Assembly (NCBI GenBank): GCA_028282545.1
Contig: JANQHT010000118.1
Coordinates: 1 to 64,000 of the forward strand
Direction of reading: 5' to 3'
Length of the DNA stretch: 64,000 bases
From: Spirochaetales bacterium
GTDB taxonomy: Bacteria > Spirochaetota > Spirochaetia > DSM-27196 > Alkalispirochaetaceae
The notes under the pieces are model-generated. The model was not told the DNA's origin, ran no database searches, and was given only the letters and a program-made list of their open reading frames with translations. Position numbers and translations under genes: made by a program. Positions within the stretch are counted from its first letter, which is position 1, and each line of letters starts with the position of its first letter. Of this stretch, positions 33,954 through 43,774 are shown one piece after another.

Positions 33954-35379
33954 GCTCTAACTCGGTAGATACTCGCTGGAGTGAAAGGACGTGTTCCGAT
34001 TTTTGTATCAGCTCCCGGGCGTCGAATCCCGTCTGCGCCGTGGAGGCAAAACCCACAATGACCTCGGGGAGCAGCAGTTCACCTTCAGCCGTCCAGGCGC
34101 GACTGGAGATCGACTCGATCATACGCAGCAGGAAGTAGCTTGCCGCGTCGTAGTCCAGCGTCGAGACGGCGGCACAGAACTGGTGCGGTTCGTTGTACTC
34201 GAATATCGCGGCCGTGGCATCGGAGAGCGCGCTCAATATGGAGGCGATCTCGGAAATGAGTTCCTGTAGTCCCGACATGCCTACCTGCGCCACGATCCCG
34301 TCGGCATCGCGCAGTTCGAAGAGGAAGAGGTTCAGGTTGTGATTCGCCTCGGCGGCACGCCGCGTTGCCTGGTCCAGGAAGGGCAGGAGCCTCTCTCTGG
34401 GCCGAATCTCGTGGGCGGCTTCCTTCGCTTCCCCTCCGTCAAAGACGGAGGCCACGGCGCGTTCAAGGGCGGGCCCGGCCAGGGCCGCCACCAGGAGTAC
34501 CGCCTTTTCCGCGAACTCGTTGTATTTGCGCATCGGCAGATCGTTCACGGATAGAACGCCCCACACGCGACCGTGGGCGTGGACGGGGACGGCGATTACG
34601 GTACGGCTCTCCGCGAATCGTTCCAGGTCGGGATTGTGCAGGCGCATGCGCAGGGTGAACATGCGGTTGTTGCGTACAACCCATCCCTCCACGGAGGTTG
34701 CGGTGTCCAGATTCGCCGGTGGTTCCGGTTGCGTCCCCACACCGCGGTGGTCCTGGAGTTCGAGCTGGAGGCTCTCGTCGTCAAACATGTACAGGGCACT
34801 CGACGTTGCGCCGCTCAGGTACTCCGTTGACTCAAGGACCGTCGTAAACACGACGCGGCGGTTGAAGGAGTACATGCGCCCCAGTTGCTCGTAGAGCACC
34901 GAAATGGAAGTCGACTGGGTGATGCTCCGGTCGTACAACGTTCTCAGCGTCTTTTCCAGTGCCGAAAGTTGCGTGGCCATCCGGTAGTTTTCGCGCCGTT
35001 GACTGAGGAGATCATCCCGGGATACCCGGGCGGTGGTTCGGTCCCGGTGGTGGTCAACGGCGATCCGATAGGCGAGGATCGCCACGATGGCGGTGATGAT
35101 ACGGGCCTCCAGCGTTTCAATACCGCTCACTGGCGTGGCCGGAAGGTCAAACAGGCGATCCAACAACGGCAATACCCCCACGACGAGGGCGGCGCTCGTT
35201 GCGGCGGAGGCGATTCCGTGCCAGAGGTCCACGAAATAGACCGCGAAAACCGCCGCCACCAGGTATGGCAGGAAGGCGGAAGAGGGAAAACCGAGGTTGT
35301 GGGGAAGAAAAAGATCGATTGCGCCGACACATATAGGAGGAAGGAAAGCGGCGGCGATGCGTTGTATCTTTTTCACCAT
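33940..35379 (-). CDS. pelD: PelD-like cyclic-di-GMP receptor
   Basis: 479 residues from ATG 35379 (MVKKIQRIAAAFLPPICVGA). Four N-terminal membrane segments (to about 120) are followed by a short coiled coil, a GAF domain (about 175-310: GRVWGVLSVNDLPM) and a degenerate GGDEF-like domain (about 340-460). This matches PelD, which reads cyclic-di-GMP and switches on Pel synthesis. ELRDADG contains an R-x-x-D that might be the binding site, but the assignment is tentative. The gene is divergent from pelB, with 55 bases between starts. Confidence 0.87.
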   Translation of the reverse strand: MVKKIQRIAAAFLPPICVGAIDLFLPHNLGFPSSAFLPYLVAAVFAVYFVDLWHGIASAATSAALVVGVLPLLDRLFDLPATPVSGIETLEARIITAIVAILAYRIAVDHHRDRTTARVSRDDLLSQRRENYRMATQLSALEKTLRTLYDRSITQSTSISVLYEQLGRMYSFNRRVVFTTVLESTEYLSGATSSALYMFDDESLQLELQDHRGVGTQPEPPANLDTATSVEGWVVRNNRMFTLRMRLHNPDLERFAESRTVIAVPVHAHGRVWGVLSVNDLPMRKYNEFAEKAVLLVAALAGPALERAVASVFDGGEAKEAAHEIRPRERLLPFLDQATRRAAEANHNLNLFLFELRDADGIVAQVGMSGLQELISEIASILSALSDATAAIFEYNEPHQFCAAVSTLDYDAASYFLLRMIESISSRAWTAEGELLLPEVIVGFASTAQTGFDARELIQKSEHVLSLQRVSTELEHGGR

Positions 35380-35434
35380 CGAACTACTCAGTATTGAGTT
35401 TCGACAGAACGCCGCGGCGACAAAAGGGGTTTTC

Positions 35435-38400
35435 ATGCAGCGCACAAGAGGCGCAATTGCGGCCGTCAGTGTCTTCGCGCTTTCTTTCGCCGGGCTCGCG
35501 GCGGCCCAGGCGCGTCCCGTGGTGGTCGAGGCGGAGGAGGCGGTCTCCACCAACTTCGCTCCTGAGGCGGTCCTCCTCTACGGGACGGGACAAAACCGCA
35601 CGCTCCAGTTGAATCAGCGTCAACAGAGTGCCGGCGAGGCGTTCTACGCCGACCTCGTCTTCTTCTCGGCCGAAGCAGGAGAGTTCGCGTTCTGGTACGG
35701 CGGGTCGCTCCCGGGTAGCCGCGATCAACTATCGCCGTCCTACGGTTCGCCCTTTTCCTACAGCGTGAACGACGGTGAGATGCAGCCCGTGTACTGGGAA
35801 GACGTCGAGTGGGGCGATTTTTACTCGGTGCCGTACTCCTGGGTCCGTGTAGGAGCGGTGAACCTCGAGGCCGGCGTCAACACGATCCGCATCGAGGTGA
35901 CGGAAAAGCGCCGGTACGACGCGTCGTTTTTCCTCTATCTGGATCGGCTTGTACTGGTGCCGGCCGATGCACCGGAACTCCCCGACTACCTGCCGCAGAC
36001 GCTACGGGAAAGACCGGAAAGCATCGAGGATATGTTGATTCGGATACGCGAGGACTCACAGGACATCGAAGCGTACCTGCGGCTTGCGGAGTTTTACACG
36101 CTCCTGGGAGACAACATCAACGCGATCCGCTACCTGAACCGCGTCAGCGTCCTGGAGCCGAACAACCCACGGACGTTGCTCCTGCAGGCGCGCAACAACG
36201 TATGGCGTGGCGACATCAACTCGGGTCTGGACAGCTACTGGAGGCTCCTTGGAGCGGCGCCGGAGCGCCTGGCGAGTTTCCTTGAAGCGGGTAAGCTTGC
36301 CGCGTGGAGCGGGTTTTATGCCGCCAGCGAGCAGTACTACCTATCTGCGCTCCAACACCACGTGAACAACGTGGAGGTCCTGGTAAACCTCGGTTTTACC
36401 TTTCTCTGGTGGAACCAGGAGCCGAGGGCCCGGGAGTATTTCCGACAGGCCGAGGCCCTGGCGCGGTCCACGGAGCTTGTCCTGCAGGTGGGCAGCGTAT
36501 ACGAACGGAACGACGCCGCCGGGCGTGCGATCGAACTCTATCGGCGACACCTCACTGAGAATCCCGGTGATTCCGAGGTCCACCTGGCCTTGGTGAGGGC
36601 CCTGTACAACGCCGGTGAGGAGGAAGAGGCGAACAGGCTCGTACAGCGGGCACCGGCGGTACTCCCGAACTACCCGGAAGTAGCGGTGCGATTCGAGGAG
36701 ATCACGCGCACCTACTCCATACGAAACGACGTCATCAGCCGGTACGAAGCGGCGGTCCAGGCAGACCCCTTTGACCTTCCCCGGCGGCGTATCCTGGCCC
36801 AGACGTACTTCTGGATCGGTCGCCGGGACGAAGGCATCACGGAGACTGAAAACATCCTCGGTATCGAAACCGAACAGGTCTTGCGTTCCTTCGTACAGGA
36901 GGAGCAGGATCTGATCTGGCGAGCCGCCCTAACGGGTCTGGTGGAACGCTCCGTTCGTGAGATACTTCAGGACATCTCCGACTCCCTGAGGGAGATCAAC
37001 GGCGTTCGCCGCGACTACGAACAAGAGCGCGATCGTGAGGGAGGAGACCCCGCCGCCCTGGGAGTCCAGTTGGCCCTCCTTGCCGAACGCCTCGAGAGCG
37101 GGACGCGATTGGCAGCGGACCTCCTTGCCGTCTACGAACGCTCGGTGCAGCCCTCCCTGGAGGTGCTTCGCGAGGAGAACGGGGCCCTCGGTAAAGAGAT
37201 GGACTCGATCCGGAGCACCCTATCGTGGTCGGTGCCCGTGGAGCAGATCGAGTCGGAGTTTGTCCGTATGGCGGCGAACGGCGTGCCGGGAATCGCCGCC
37301 ACCCGGGAGGTTATCCGGACGCTCCGCAACACGGGGCCAAACTGGGAGGGCGTCCTCGCGACGCACGCCGCCGAGGAGGTGGTACGCGCCGCCGCGGTCC
37401 TGACCGGCGGTGTGCCCCACGTTGCACTGGGCCAGTTGACCAAAATCGACGCCGGGTTCACCGAGGGGAGCGTCGTCTTCCCCGACATGTTCCTTGTCAG
37501 TCAACTCTACGGAGAGGATCTCGAATCGCTGTGGCTTCGTCGCTTTCCGGAAGAGAGCGACGATACCGGCGCGGCCTCCGGTGAAGAGGCCGCACCGCGC
37601 CTCTCAGCGGAAGACGCCTACGTTCGGGTAGACGATACGATCGCCGCCGCGACCGAGTCCGTTCGGGAGATCAGTTCCGGTCTCGCCCCGGTGCCCGGTG
37701 CCGCCGATGAACTGCGGTCCGTCCTTGCCCTGCGAACCGAGCGCGCCCTCTTTGCACTCCAGAACCAAACGGCGCCGCTCCGGAACCAGTTGGGTACGTA
37801 CTACCTCGACCAGGACAGGGTCGTGCTCGCCGTGGAGCAGTTCGAAACGGTCCTCGCGGTTGACCAGAGCAACCTGGAGGCGCGGTACAGTCTGGCCAAC
37901 GCCTATCGCCGGCTCGGTCGATGGCGCCAGGCGCAGGACGAGTTCGTCACGATCTACTCTATCGACCCCAACTACCGCAGCACCGTGCGCATTCACAACG
38001 AAATCGCCCGTCAACAGGCGGACACGTTCACTGCCGGAGTTTCCGTCCTCAACGAGCAGAGTCGCCAGGAGGCGCGTACCGACCTCTCCTACCTCTGGCG
38101 GGTGAACTCAAACCTCGGCCTCCGGGCGGGCCTTTCCTACGGGCAGTACCGTCTGCGCGTTGATGTCGGCCAGACGCGGCGCCACGCCTACCAGGACGTG
38201 GAAGCGCGTCTCGGGGTGCCCCTCAACGCGTTCAGCGGCCGGATCAACGTGGAACCCTTCGCGGCGGCATACCTGGTGGGGAATCAGCTCTACACCGTTT
38301 CGCCGGCCGGTTCGCCGGTAGATGTCGTGACCGACGGGGGGGACTATTTTCAAGCGTACGAGTTTTCGCCGGGGTGGGGTGCGCGCCTCACCGTGAGCCG

Positions 38401-39070
38401 GGGTGCGCTCTTCCTGCTGGGCGAGTACGAGTTTGGCCCCTATCGGCCGGTAGAGGAGGTGCCCCCGCAAACGGCACTGGTGCAACGGCCGGAAGCCGCC
38501 GCTCACGTTGCCAACGTGGGATGTACCGCGTCGTTCGTCGAATCCGCAAACCTGCTCCTTTCGAGGTTCGACCTGGTGGCGACGGGAAAAGCGGAGGTAA
38601 TCCAGGAAGACGGTACCTTTGCCGGGACGCGATACTTCGTTTCCCAGGAGACGTCGGCCCGGGTTATCGACCGGTTGCAACCCTTCACGCGGGTGGAAGC
38701 GGCGGCGAGTGTCTCTTTCGAGAGCTACAACGGTGACGAGTCACCCTGGTTCTACGAACCGGAATCGATATTCCAGGCCGGTGGATCCGCCGGGTTGCGA
38801 ATGTACCGCGCCGCCGGTCGCTACCACACGTGGGGAGTATCGACGCGGCTCTACGGAGGGTTGTACCAGACGCAGGCCTTCACCTCGGACGCGGAGAACG
38901 GGATCCGGGTCAACGGAAACGTGCTTGCGGAACTCACGCGCAACAACGTCGCGTTCCAGCTCTCGGTGGACTACAACGCCAGTACCACCCGGTTTGAGCG
39001 TCTCGACTACTACGCTCTGACGGTCGGCTTGAACACGGTGATCAGCAACTTCCGGCTCCTGGCCCAATGA
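35435..39070 (+). CDS. pelB: PelB-like TPR and outer-membrane beta-barrel protein
   Basis: 1211 residues, near the 1193 of Pseudomonas PelB. ATG 35435 follows AAAAGGGG. The signal peptide (AIAAVSVFALSFAGLAAAQA) is followed by an N-terminal beta-rich part, then many TPR units (for example AYLRLAEFYTLLGDNINAIR, EVLVNLGFTFLWWNQEPRAR, ARYSLANAYRRLGRWRQAQD). The last 300 or so residues are alternating beta strands ending in LNTVISNFRLLAQ, as in an outer-membrane barrel. It would guide and export the polysaccharide. Confidence 0.85.
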   Translation: MQRTRGAIAAVSVFALSFAGLAAAQARPVVVEAEEAVSTNFAPEAVLLYGTGQNRTLQLNQRQQSAGEAFYADLVFFSAEAGEFAFWYGGSLPGSRDQLSPSYGSPFSYSVNDGEMQPVYWEDVEWGDFYSVPYSWVRVGAVNLEAGVNTIRIEVTEKRRYDASFFLYLDRLVLVPADAPELPDYLPQTLRERPESIEDMLIRIREDSQDIEAYLRLAEFYTLLGDNINAIRYLNRVSVLEPNNPRTLLLQARNNVWRGDINSGLDSYWRLLGAAPERLASFLEAGKLAAWSGFYAASEQYYLSALQHHVNNVEVLVNLGFTFLWWNQEPRAREYFRQAEALARSTELVLQVGSVYERNDAAGRAIELYRRHLTENPGDSEVHLALVRALYNAGEEEEANRLVQRAPAVLPNYPEVAVRFEEITRTYSIRNDVISRYEAAVQADPFDLPRRRILAQTYFWIGRRDEGITETENILGIETEQVLRSFVQEEQDLIWRAALTGLVERSVREILQDISDSLREINGVRRDYEQERDREGGDPAALGVQLALLAERLESGTRLAADLLAVYERSVQPSLEVLREENGALGKEMDSIRSTLSWSVPVEQIESEFVRMAANGVPGIAATREVIRTLRNTGPNWEGVLATHAAEEVVRAAAVLTGGVPHVALGQLTKIDAGFTEGSVVFPDMFLVSQLYGEDLESLWLRRFPEESDDTGAASGEEAAPRLSAEDAYVRVDDTIAAATESVREISSGLAPVPGAADELRSVLALRTERALFALQNQTAPLRNQLGTYYLDQDRVVLAVEQFETVLAVDQSNLEARYSLANAYRRLGRWRQAQDEFVTIYSIDPNYRSTVRIHNEIARQQADTFTAGVSVLNEQSRQEARTDLSYLWRVNSNLGLRAGLSYGQYRLRVDVGQTRRHAYQDVEARLGVPLNAFSGRINVEPFAAAYLVGNQLYTVSPAGSPVDVVTDGGDYFQAYEFSPGWGARLTVSRGALFLLGEYEFGPYRPVEEVPPQTALVQRPEAAAHVANVGCTASFVESANLLLSRFDLVATGKAEVIQEDGTFAGTRYFVSQETSARVIDRLQPFTRVEAAASVSFESYNGDESPWFYEPESIFQAGGSAGLRMYRAAGRYHTWGVSTRLYGGLYQTQAFTSDAENGIRVNGNVLAELTRNNVAFQLSVDYNASTTRFERLDYYALTVGLNTVISNFRLLAQ

Positions 39071-39177
39071 GCTATGCGATTTGCAGGGGGACTATGCAGG
39101 ACGCATATCCATACGGTCACTGAATGTCGAAAAAATCCACTTTTGCGGCAAGAAGGGGCGGAAAACGGGTGATGTAA

Positions 39178-39194
39178 TTGGCACAATTTTTGCT
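39178..39194 (+). promoter_or_regulatory. Sigma-54 (RpoN) promoter
   Basis: TTGGCACAATTTTTGCT: the -24 GG and -12 GC are exactly ten bases apart and agree with the consensus TTGGCAC-N5-TTGCW. Transcription would start near 39205, just before the ribosome site GGAGG and ATG 39219. Confidence 0.85.
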
Positions 39195-39218
39195 TAATAC
39201 CTGTCAACGGAGGTACAT

Positions 39219-40430
39219 ATGCGACGTGTAAAAACGATGATCATATTCTCCTCCCTGCTGGTCCTCGCCGGATGCCAGTTCGGGTTAACCCCCGATACAT
39301 CGAGTTTGGAAGAGCGCGCCCTGCGGCTTGCCGGTGTACTTGGAGCGAGTTTCGAACAGCAGCCGGTCAGCGCCGAGATGGCGAGTGACCTCGGCGGCGC
39401 CCGCCTACACGCTGCCGCGACGGCGCCCGCCGGGGAAACGGCCGTGCCATACACGCTTCCGACGAGCGGTTCCACTACATACGATGCGTTTACCGACTAT
39501 CCCGAGTTTGGATGGACAACCACCGTTACCATCGAGACCACCGGCGACGCCGGAGTGTATCGTGTCTCTTCGGTCTCGGAACCGGACCCGACGTACGATT
39601 CGTACCTCATCGAGGACCGTGTCGAAGAGGTGTACTACGTCCAGGATACAAACGCATCGGATGGTACCGCCGGGGCGGACGGCGAGTACAACTACCACGA
39701 TTCCATCTACGACCCCACCGGCGGCAAGTGGGAAGCGCTCTACCGGGAGAGTCTATCCGTCACGTTTGACGACGGATCGGTGCGGAGCGAACGCCTCGTG
39801 GAAAGCAGCAACGCCGGTGGGCGGACCTTTGCGCTCTTCCCGATCGACCTAGACGCGGCGGACATGGATTTTCCATCTGCCGACTACGAGCCGGAAACCG
39901 CAACCGCCAATGCCAACACCTTTTCGTCGGTGGTGGTGTACACGCAGCAACTCGACCGGGATCTGAACTACTGGTACGACGACGGTGACGTTACCCCGTA
40001 CATCGTCGGCGTGCGGTACTACAGCGAACTCCACGACGTGATTTTCGGGCAGTACACGGTAACCACGTACGTTCTCGAGGTGGTCATGGACGGTGATGCG
40101 GCGGCTCCCGATCTCACAGGCGATCCGGTGCTTGCCAACATCGTCACTCGCAAGGTGACGACAATCGACGACACCACGTTTACCGCCTCCCGGCACGACG
40201 CTCGAATGAAAATAACGCTTCCCGACCCGGGCGGCAGCGGATCGGTGGAGGTAGAGGGCAGTACGAGCGGGTACAATCGGTTTCTTCGCCGGATCGTTCG
40301 CAGGATTCAGGAGTACCGGTCGCAACGGCTCGTGACCTCGGTGCTGCCGCCGAACTTTGATTCATGGACGGATGTGGAAACGGTACTGAGGGCCGATCTC
40401 AATACGGGACCGGTCACCGTTTTACCTTAG
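39219..40430 (+). CDS. Lipoprotein of unknown function (paralogue 1)
   Basis: 403 residues. Lipobox LVLAGC with Cys19. Strong ribosome site (GGAGG). The middle region (YRVSSVSEPDPTYDSYLIED, RVEEVYYVQD, VTFDDGSVRSERLVE, SSVVVYTQQLDRDLNYWYDD, YIVGVRYYSELHD) lines up with the next lipoprotein, so the two are paralogues. It lies 149 bases after pelB under a sigma-54 promoter. A role in anchoring or modifying the polysaccharide is possible but unproven. Confidence 0.75.
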   Translation: MRRVKTMIIFSSLLVLAGCQFGLTPDTSSLEERALRLAGVLGASFEQQPVSAEMASDLGGARLHAAATAPAGETAVPYTLPTSGSTTYDAFTDYPEFGWTTTVTIETTGDAGVYRVSSVSEPDPTYDSYLIEDRVEEVYYVQDTNASDGTAGADGEYNYHDSIYDPTGGKWEALYRESLSVTFDDGSVRSERLVESSNAGGRTFALFPIDLDAADMDFPSADYEPETATANANTFSSVVVYTQQLDRDLNYWYDDGDVTPYIVGVRYYSELHDVIFGQYTVTTYVLEVVMDGDAAAPDLTGDPVLANIVTRKVTTIDDTTFTASRHDARMKITLPDPGGSGSVEVEGSTSGYNRFLRRIVRRIQEYRSQRLVTSVLPPNFDSWTDVETVLRADLNTGPVTVLP

Positions 40431-40463
40431 CGACGCGGGATATATTAGGAAGTGGGTAGGAAC

Positions 40464-42548
40464 ATGGAACAGAAACGGACCAACACACCGATTCGCCTGG
40501 GAACCGTGATCATCGCGGCGGCGATCATCGCCGGGTGCTCGAATATATTCGGCTCGAGCGACGGCGGTTCTTCCACCGTACCGATCGCCGACCTGACCGC
40601 ACCGGACGGTTTCGCCGCCACCAGGCCGGCCGGATTCAACGCCGGCCAGTTCGAGGCGTTCGAGGATGCCTTTCTCCAGAGTTTCGAACTCGAAAAATCG
40701 ATCGCCCTCGATGGACGGGCCGCCAACCCCGTTGTCGTTTCCGCCCGGAGTGCCCTCGCGGAGGCACCGGCCGACGGCACCGTGGGCGCCGCCGCAACGG
40801 TCCCGGTCTGGTCGAACCCCACTACCTTCACGGCGGGATCGATTGCCGATTACCCCGAGCCGGGGCTCACCACCGCGTACACCGTTGCCGGTGAAGGAAC
40901 GACGGCGGCAGGAAAGAACTTCTACCGCATCGTCTCTACCACGACCTATCCCGCATCGAACGACCTCGTTGAGCGGTACGTTGAGGAGTACTTCGTCCTG
41001 GACGAGGCGCCCCTGGGTCAGTGGGGTATCGAGGACCCCATCGTCAACGCTACCGGCGAAGAGGATCCGAAGTTTCGAGCGCGTATGGAAGTCCACTTCC
41101 GGGACGGTACGGTCCGGTACGAGCAGATCGTGGACCTCGTGGAGCACGACGATACCGAGGCGGGGTTTGCCGCCTTTGATATCAATGCATCCATGTACTA
41201 CCCCGATTTCGCCTACCCCGCGCGCGATCCCGACGCCCGCTTTTCATCAATCGTGGTGTACACCCAGGATATCAGCGAAGCGAAGAACTACTGGTTCTGG
41301 GAGGGAACAATTCAAGGGGCGATTCTCGGCGTACGCTACTATACGGAACACTTCATCGAAAGCGGGGCCTATTACCAGGGTACCACCGCGGCGTACGAAC
41401 GGGCGATTCAGACCTTTACCACCATCGGCGGCTCTCTGACGGATCAGCTCACTTCGGTCTTTGTCGGGTCGGAACACGTCACGCTGGCGGAGACGGTCCT
41501 GCGGAAGGAAGTCGTATTTCCGGTTGTCGACGGAACGCCGCAATCGGGTGCCGCGGGCGCCAACACGGTCATGCGGACGCACGTGGTCGACACCACGAGT
41601 GCCGGCGGCGGCGATTTCCTCGTCCAGATGTTGAACAACGACGCCGCGCTCTTCGCGGACTGGGAAAACGCGCCCTACCACATCCCGAGCGGGACGACCG
41701 CGCAAGAGATCGAATTCAATGACGGGAACGCCGCGGTCGTCGTAGAGACATCCGTGACCAACCCCGACGGTCCGGCGCTCCCACTCATTGTGGGGCGGAG
41801 TCCCGCCGGCAGTGAACTCGCGACGCTCTACACGAGTATCGACGACGGAGCGCTCACGTCCGGGATAACCGGCGGATCGAGCGCCGACATTCAGACGACG
41901 GACCTACCCAATTTGGGAGCAAACCAGACGCTGGTGTCTCCGGTGGGATCGGTCGCCGTGTTTGACGGTAAGCAGGGTGTTACCTTCGGTGTATCCGACG
42001 ACCCGGCCCTCAACCCGACGACTGAGGGAACCGTGGAAGCCTGGGTCTACGTCGTGAGACACGCCAACTGGGCCGGGATCGTACACAAGGGAACCAAGCA
42101 CGACTTCAGCGACGAAGGCTACACGCTCCAGTTCTGGGGCCGCCGCGGTAACGTCGCCTTTGGCATCGTCGATCAGAACCCCTACCGCTACTCCATCAGG
42201 AAGTCGAACATCCGCCTCAACACAGGCAAGTGGTACTACCTGGTGGGACGCTGGGATTCGTCCACGGTCTATCTCGACATCTTCTACGAGAACGGGGCCA
42301 ACATCGTGAACAAGTTCTACTCGACAAACAACGATATCGGTGCGCCCTACGTGAACAGCGGTCCCCTCGCTATCGGCTCCCAGTTTATGGAGGGGTACGG
42401 TCGCAACGGGTTCTACGGATTTGACGGGAAGATAAACGGTGTCGTCATTTCAACGTACATGAAGTCCGGAGGCCAGGGCGCAGGTTCCGGTGATCTCGAC
42501 ACGTTTTACGCGGCAAACCGCTCAAAGCCGGTGGACCACAACTGGTAG
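40464..42548 (+). CDS. Lipoprotein with C-terminal LamG-like domain (paralogue 2)
   Basis: 694 residues from ATG 40464. Lipobox IIAGC (VIIAAAIIAGCSNIFGSS). Residues about 120-300 match the first lipoprotein (YRIVSTTTYPASNDLVERYV, FSSIVVYTQDISEAKNYWFW, AILGVRYYTEHF). Residues about 500-670 are a concanavalin/laminin-G-like fold (TEGTVEAWVYVVRHANWAGI, YTLQFWGRRGNVAFGIVDQN, NTGKWYYLVGRWDSSTVYLD), commonly a sugar-binding jelly roll. It lies 33 bases after paralogue 1, so one operon. It could bind an exported polysaccharide (inference). Confidence 0.78.
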   Translation: MEQKRTNTPIRLGTVIIAAAIIAGCSNIFGSSDGGSSTVPIADLTAPDGFAATRPAGFNAGQFEAFEDAFLQSFELEKSIALDGRAANPVVVSARSALAEAPADGTVGAAATVPVWSNPTTFTAGSIADYPEPGLTTAYTVAGEGTTAAGKNFYRIVSTTTYPASNDLVERYVEEYFVLDEAPLGQWGIEDPIVNATGEEDPKFRARMEVHFRDGTVRYEQIVDLVEHDDTEAGFAAFDINASMYYPDFAYPARDPDARFSSIVVYTQDISEAKNYWFWEGTIQGAILGVRYYTEHFIESGAYYQGTTAAYERAIQTFTTIGGSLTDQLTSVFVGSEHVTLAETVLRKEVVFPVVDGTPQSGAAGANTVMRTHVVDTTSAGGGDFLVQMLNNDAALFADWENAPYHIPSGTTAQEIEFNDGNAAVVVETSVTNPDGPALPLIVGRSPAGSELATLYTSIDDGALTSGITGGSSADIQTTDLPNLGANQTLVSPVGSVAVFDGKQGVTFGVSDDPALNPTTEGTVEAWVYVVRHANWAGIVHKGTKHDFSDEGYTLQFWGRRGNVAFGIVDQNPYRYSIRKSNIRLNTGKWYYLVGRWDSSTVYLDIFYENGANIVNKFYSTNNDIGAPYVNSGPLAIGSQFMEGYGRNGFYGFDGKINGVVISTYMKSGGQGAGSGDLDTFYAANRSKPVDHNW

Positions 42549-42553
42549 GGGAC

Positions 42554-42570
42554 CGCGGCGGTACGCCGCG
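42554..42570 (+). other. Short hairpin after the LamG lipoprotein
   Basis: CGCGGCG, GTA, CGCCGCG: a 7-bp perfect stem six bases after the stop. A stronger hairpin with T-run follows 24 bases on. Confidence 0.5.
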
Positions 42571-42593
42571 ATCTCCGGGAAGATACTTTTTTG

Positions 42594-42619
42594 GGGCCGG
42601 TCCGTGGACCGGCCCTTTT
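42594..42619 (+). terminator. Rho-independent terminator of the lipoprotein operon
   Basis: GGGCCGGTCC, GT, GGACCGGCCC, then TTTT. It lies between the LamG lipoprotein and prfB. Confidence 0.82.
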
Positions 42620-42680
42620 GGTTGAAGCGGCGCTTCCGCCGATGCTACACTTGGCGCCACACTTTTTCACGGAGGACGCC

Positions 42681-43773
42681 GTGTTGCAGGAATATAGCGC
42701 CCCGCTTCGGGATCTACTCGATACCATCCAATCCACCTGGAGGCATCTTTGACCCCGATGCGGTCAGAGAGCGAATAGCGGAACTCGAAAAAAAGAGCGC
42801 CGATCCCGACCTCTGGAACGACCGCGAAGCGGCGGAGGCGACGATGACTGACCTCAAACGCCTTCGGGAGTCGATCGAACCCTGGGAGGGTCTGCTCCGG
42901 GACGCTCAGGACGCGTCGGACCTACTGGACCTCGCCATCGAGGAGGGAGACCACGCGATCGAAGCGGAGATAGCGGACCAACTGCCCCGTTTGACGCAGA
43001 GATTCCGGAAACTCGAGCTACGCCTCCTGCTTTCCGACGAAGCGGACGGTGCCGACGCCTACGTAACCATTCACTCCGGTGCCGGCGGTACTGAAGCGTG
43101 TGACTGGGTGAGCATGCTCTACCGAATGTACCAGCGATGGATGGAGCGGCACGATTTCACGATCGAACTCATCGACCTCCAGGAGGCTGAAGGGGGCATC
43201 AAATCGGTAACGGTCCAGGCAAGCGGTACCTTCGCCTACGGCTACCTCAAAGCGGAGGCCGGTATTCACCGGCTGGTGCGTATCTCCCCCTTTGATTCCA
43301 GCGGACGCAGGCATACCTCCTTTGCCTCGGTACACGTATCGCCGGTAGTGGACGACAACATCGAGGTCGAGATCAAACCGGACGAGATACGCGTCGACAC
43401 CTACCGCGCCAGCGGCGCCGGCGGCCAACACGTCAACAAGACCGATTCAGCCGTACGCGTTACCCATTTCCCAACCGGCCTCGTCGTGCAGTGCCAGAAC
43501 GAGCGCAGCCAGCACAAGAACCGCGCCACGGCCATGAAGGTGTTGAAATCGCGCCTCTACGAGTACTACCGCCGGCAGCGCGAAGCGGAGCAGGAAGCGA
43601 AGGCGATCGAAAAAAAGGATATCTCCTGGGGAAACCAGATCCGGTCCTACGTCTTTCAGCCCTACACGATGGTCAAGGATTTGCGCACCACCGTAGAAAC
43701 GGGGAACGTCCAGGCCGTCATGGATGGTGATCTCGACCAGTTTATCGACGCCTTCCTCAAATCGCAGGTGTAG
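42681..43773 (+). CDS. prfB: Peptide chain release factor 2 (programmed +1 frameshift)
   Basis: 363 residues as join(42681..42749, 42751..43773). GTG 42681 follows GGAGGA. Frame 0 encodes 23 codons up to CTT-TGA-C at 42747-42753. A Shine-Dalgarno-like GGAGG lies three bases before CTT, as in the classic RF2 autoregulatory site. The +1 frame encodes the rest. RF2-specific SPF is seen in VRISPFDSSGRR, and the peptidyl-hydrolase motif GGQ in SGAGGQHVNKT. It ends translation at UGA and UAA. Low RF2 favours the shift. Confidence 0.95.
42738..42753 (+). promoter_or_regulatory. RF2 programmed frameshift site
   Basis: TGGAGGCATCTTTGAC: internal Shine-Dalgarno GGAGG, slippery CTT, in-frame TGA stop and the C after it, all as in other bacterial prfB genes. 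Confidence 0.95.
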
Positions 43774-43774
43774 G

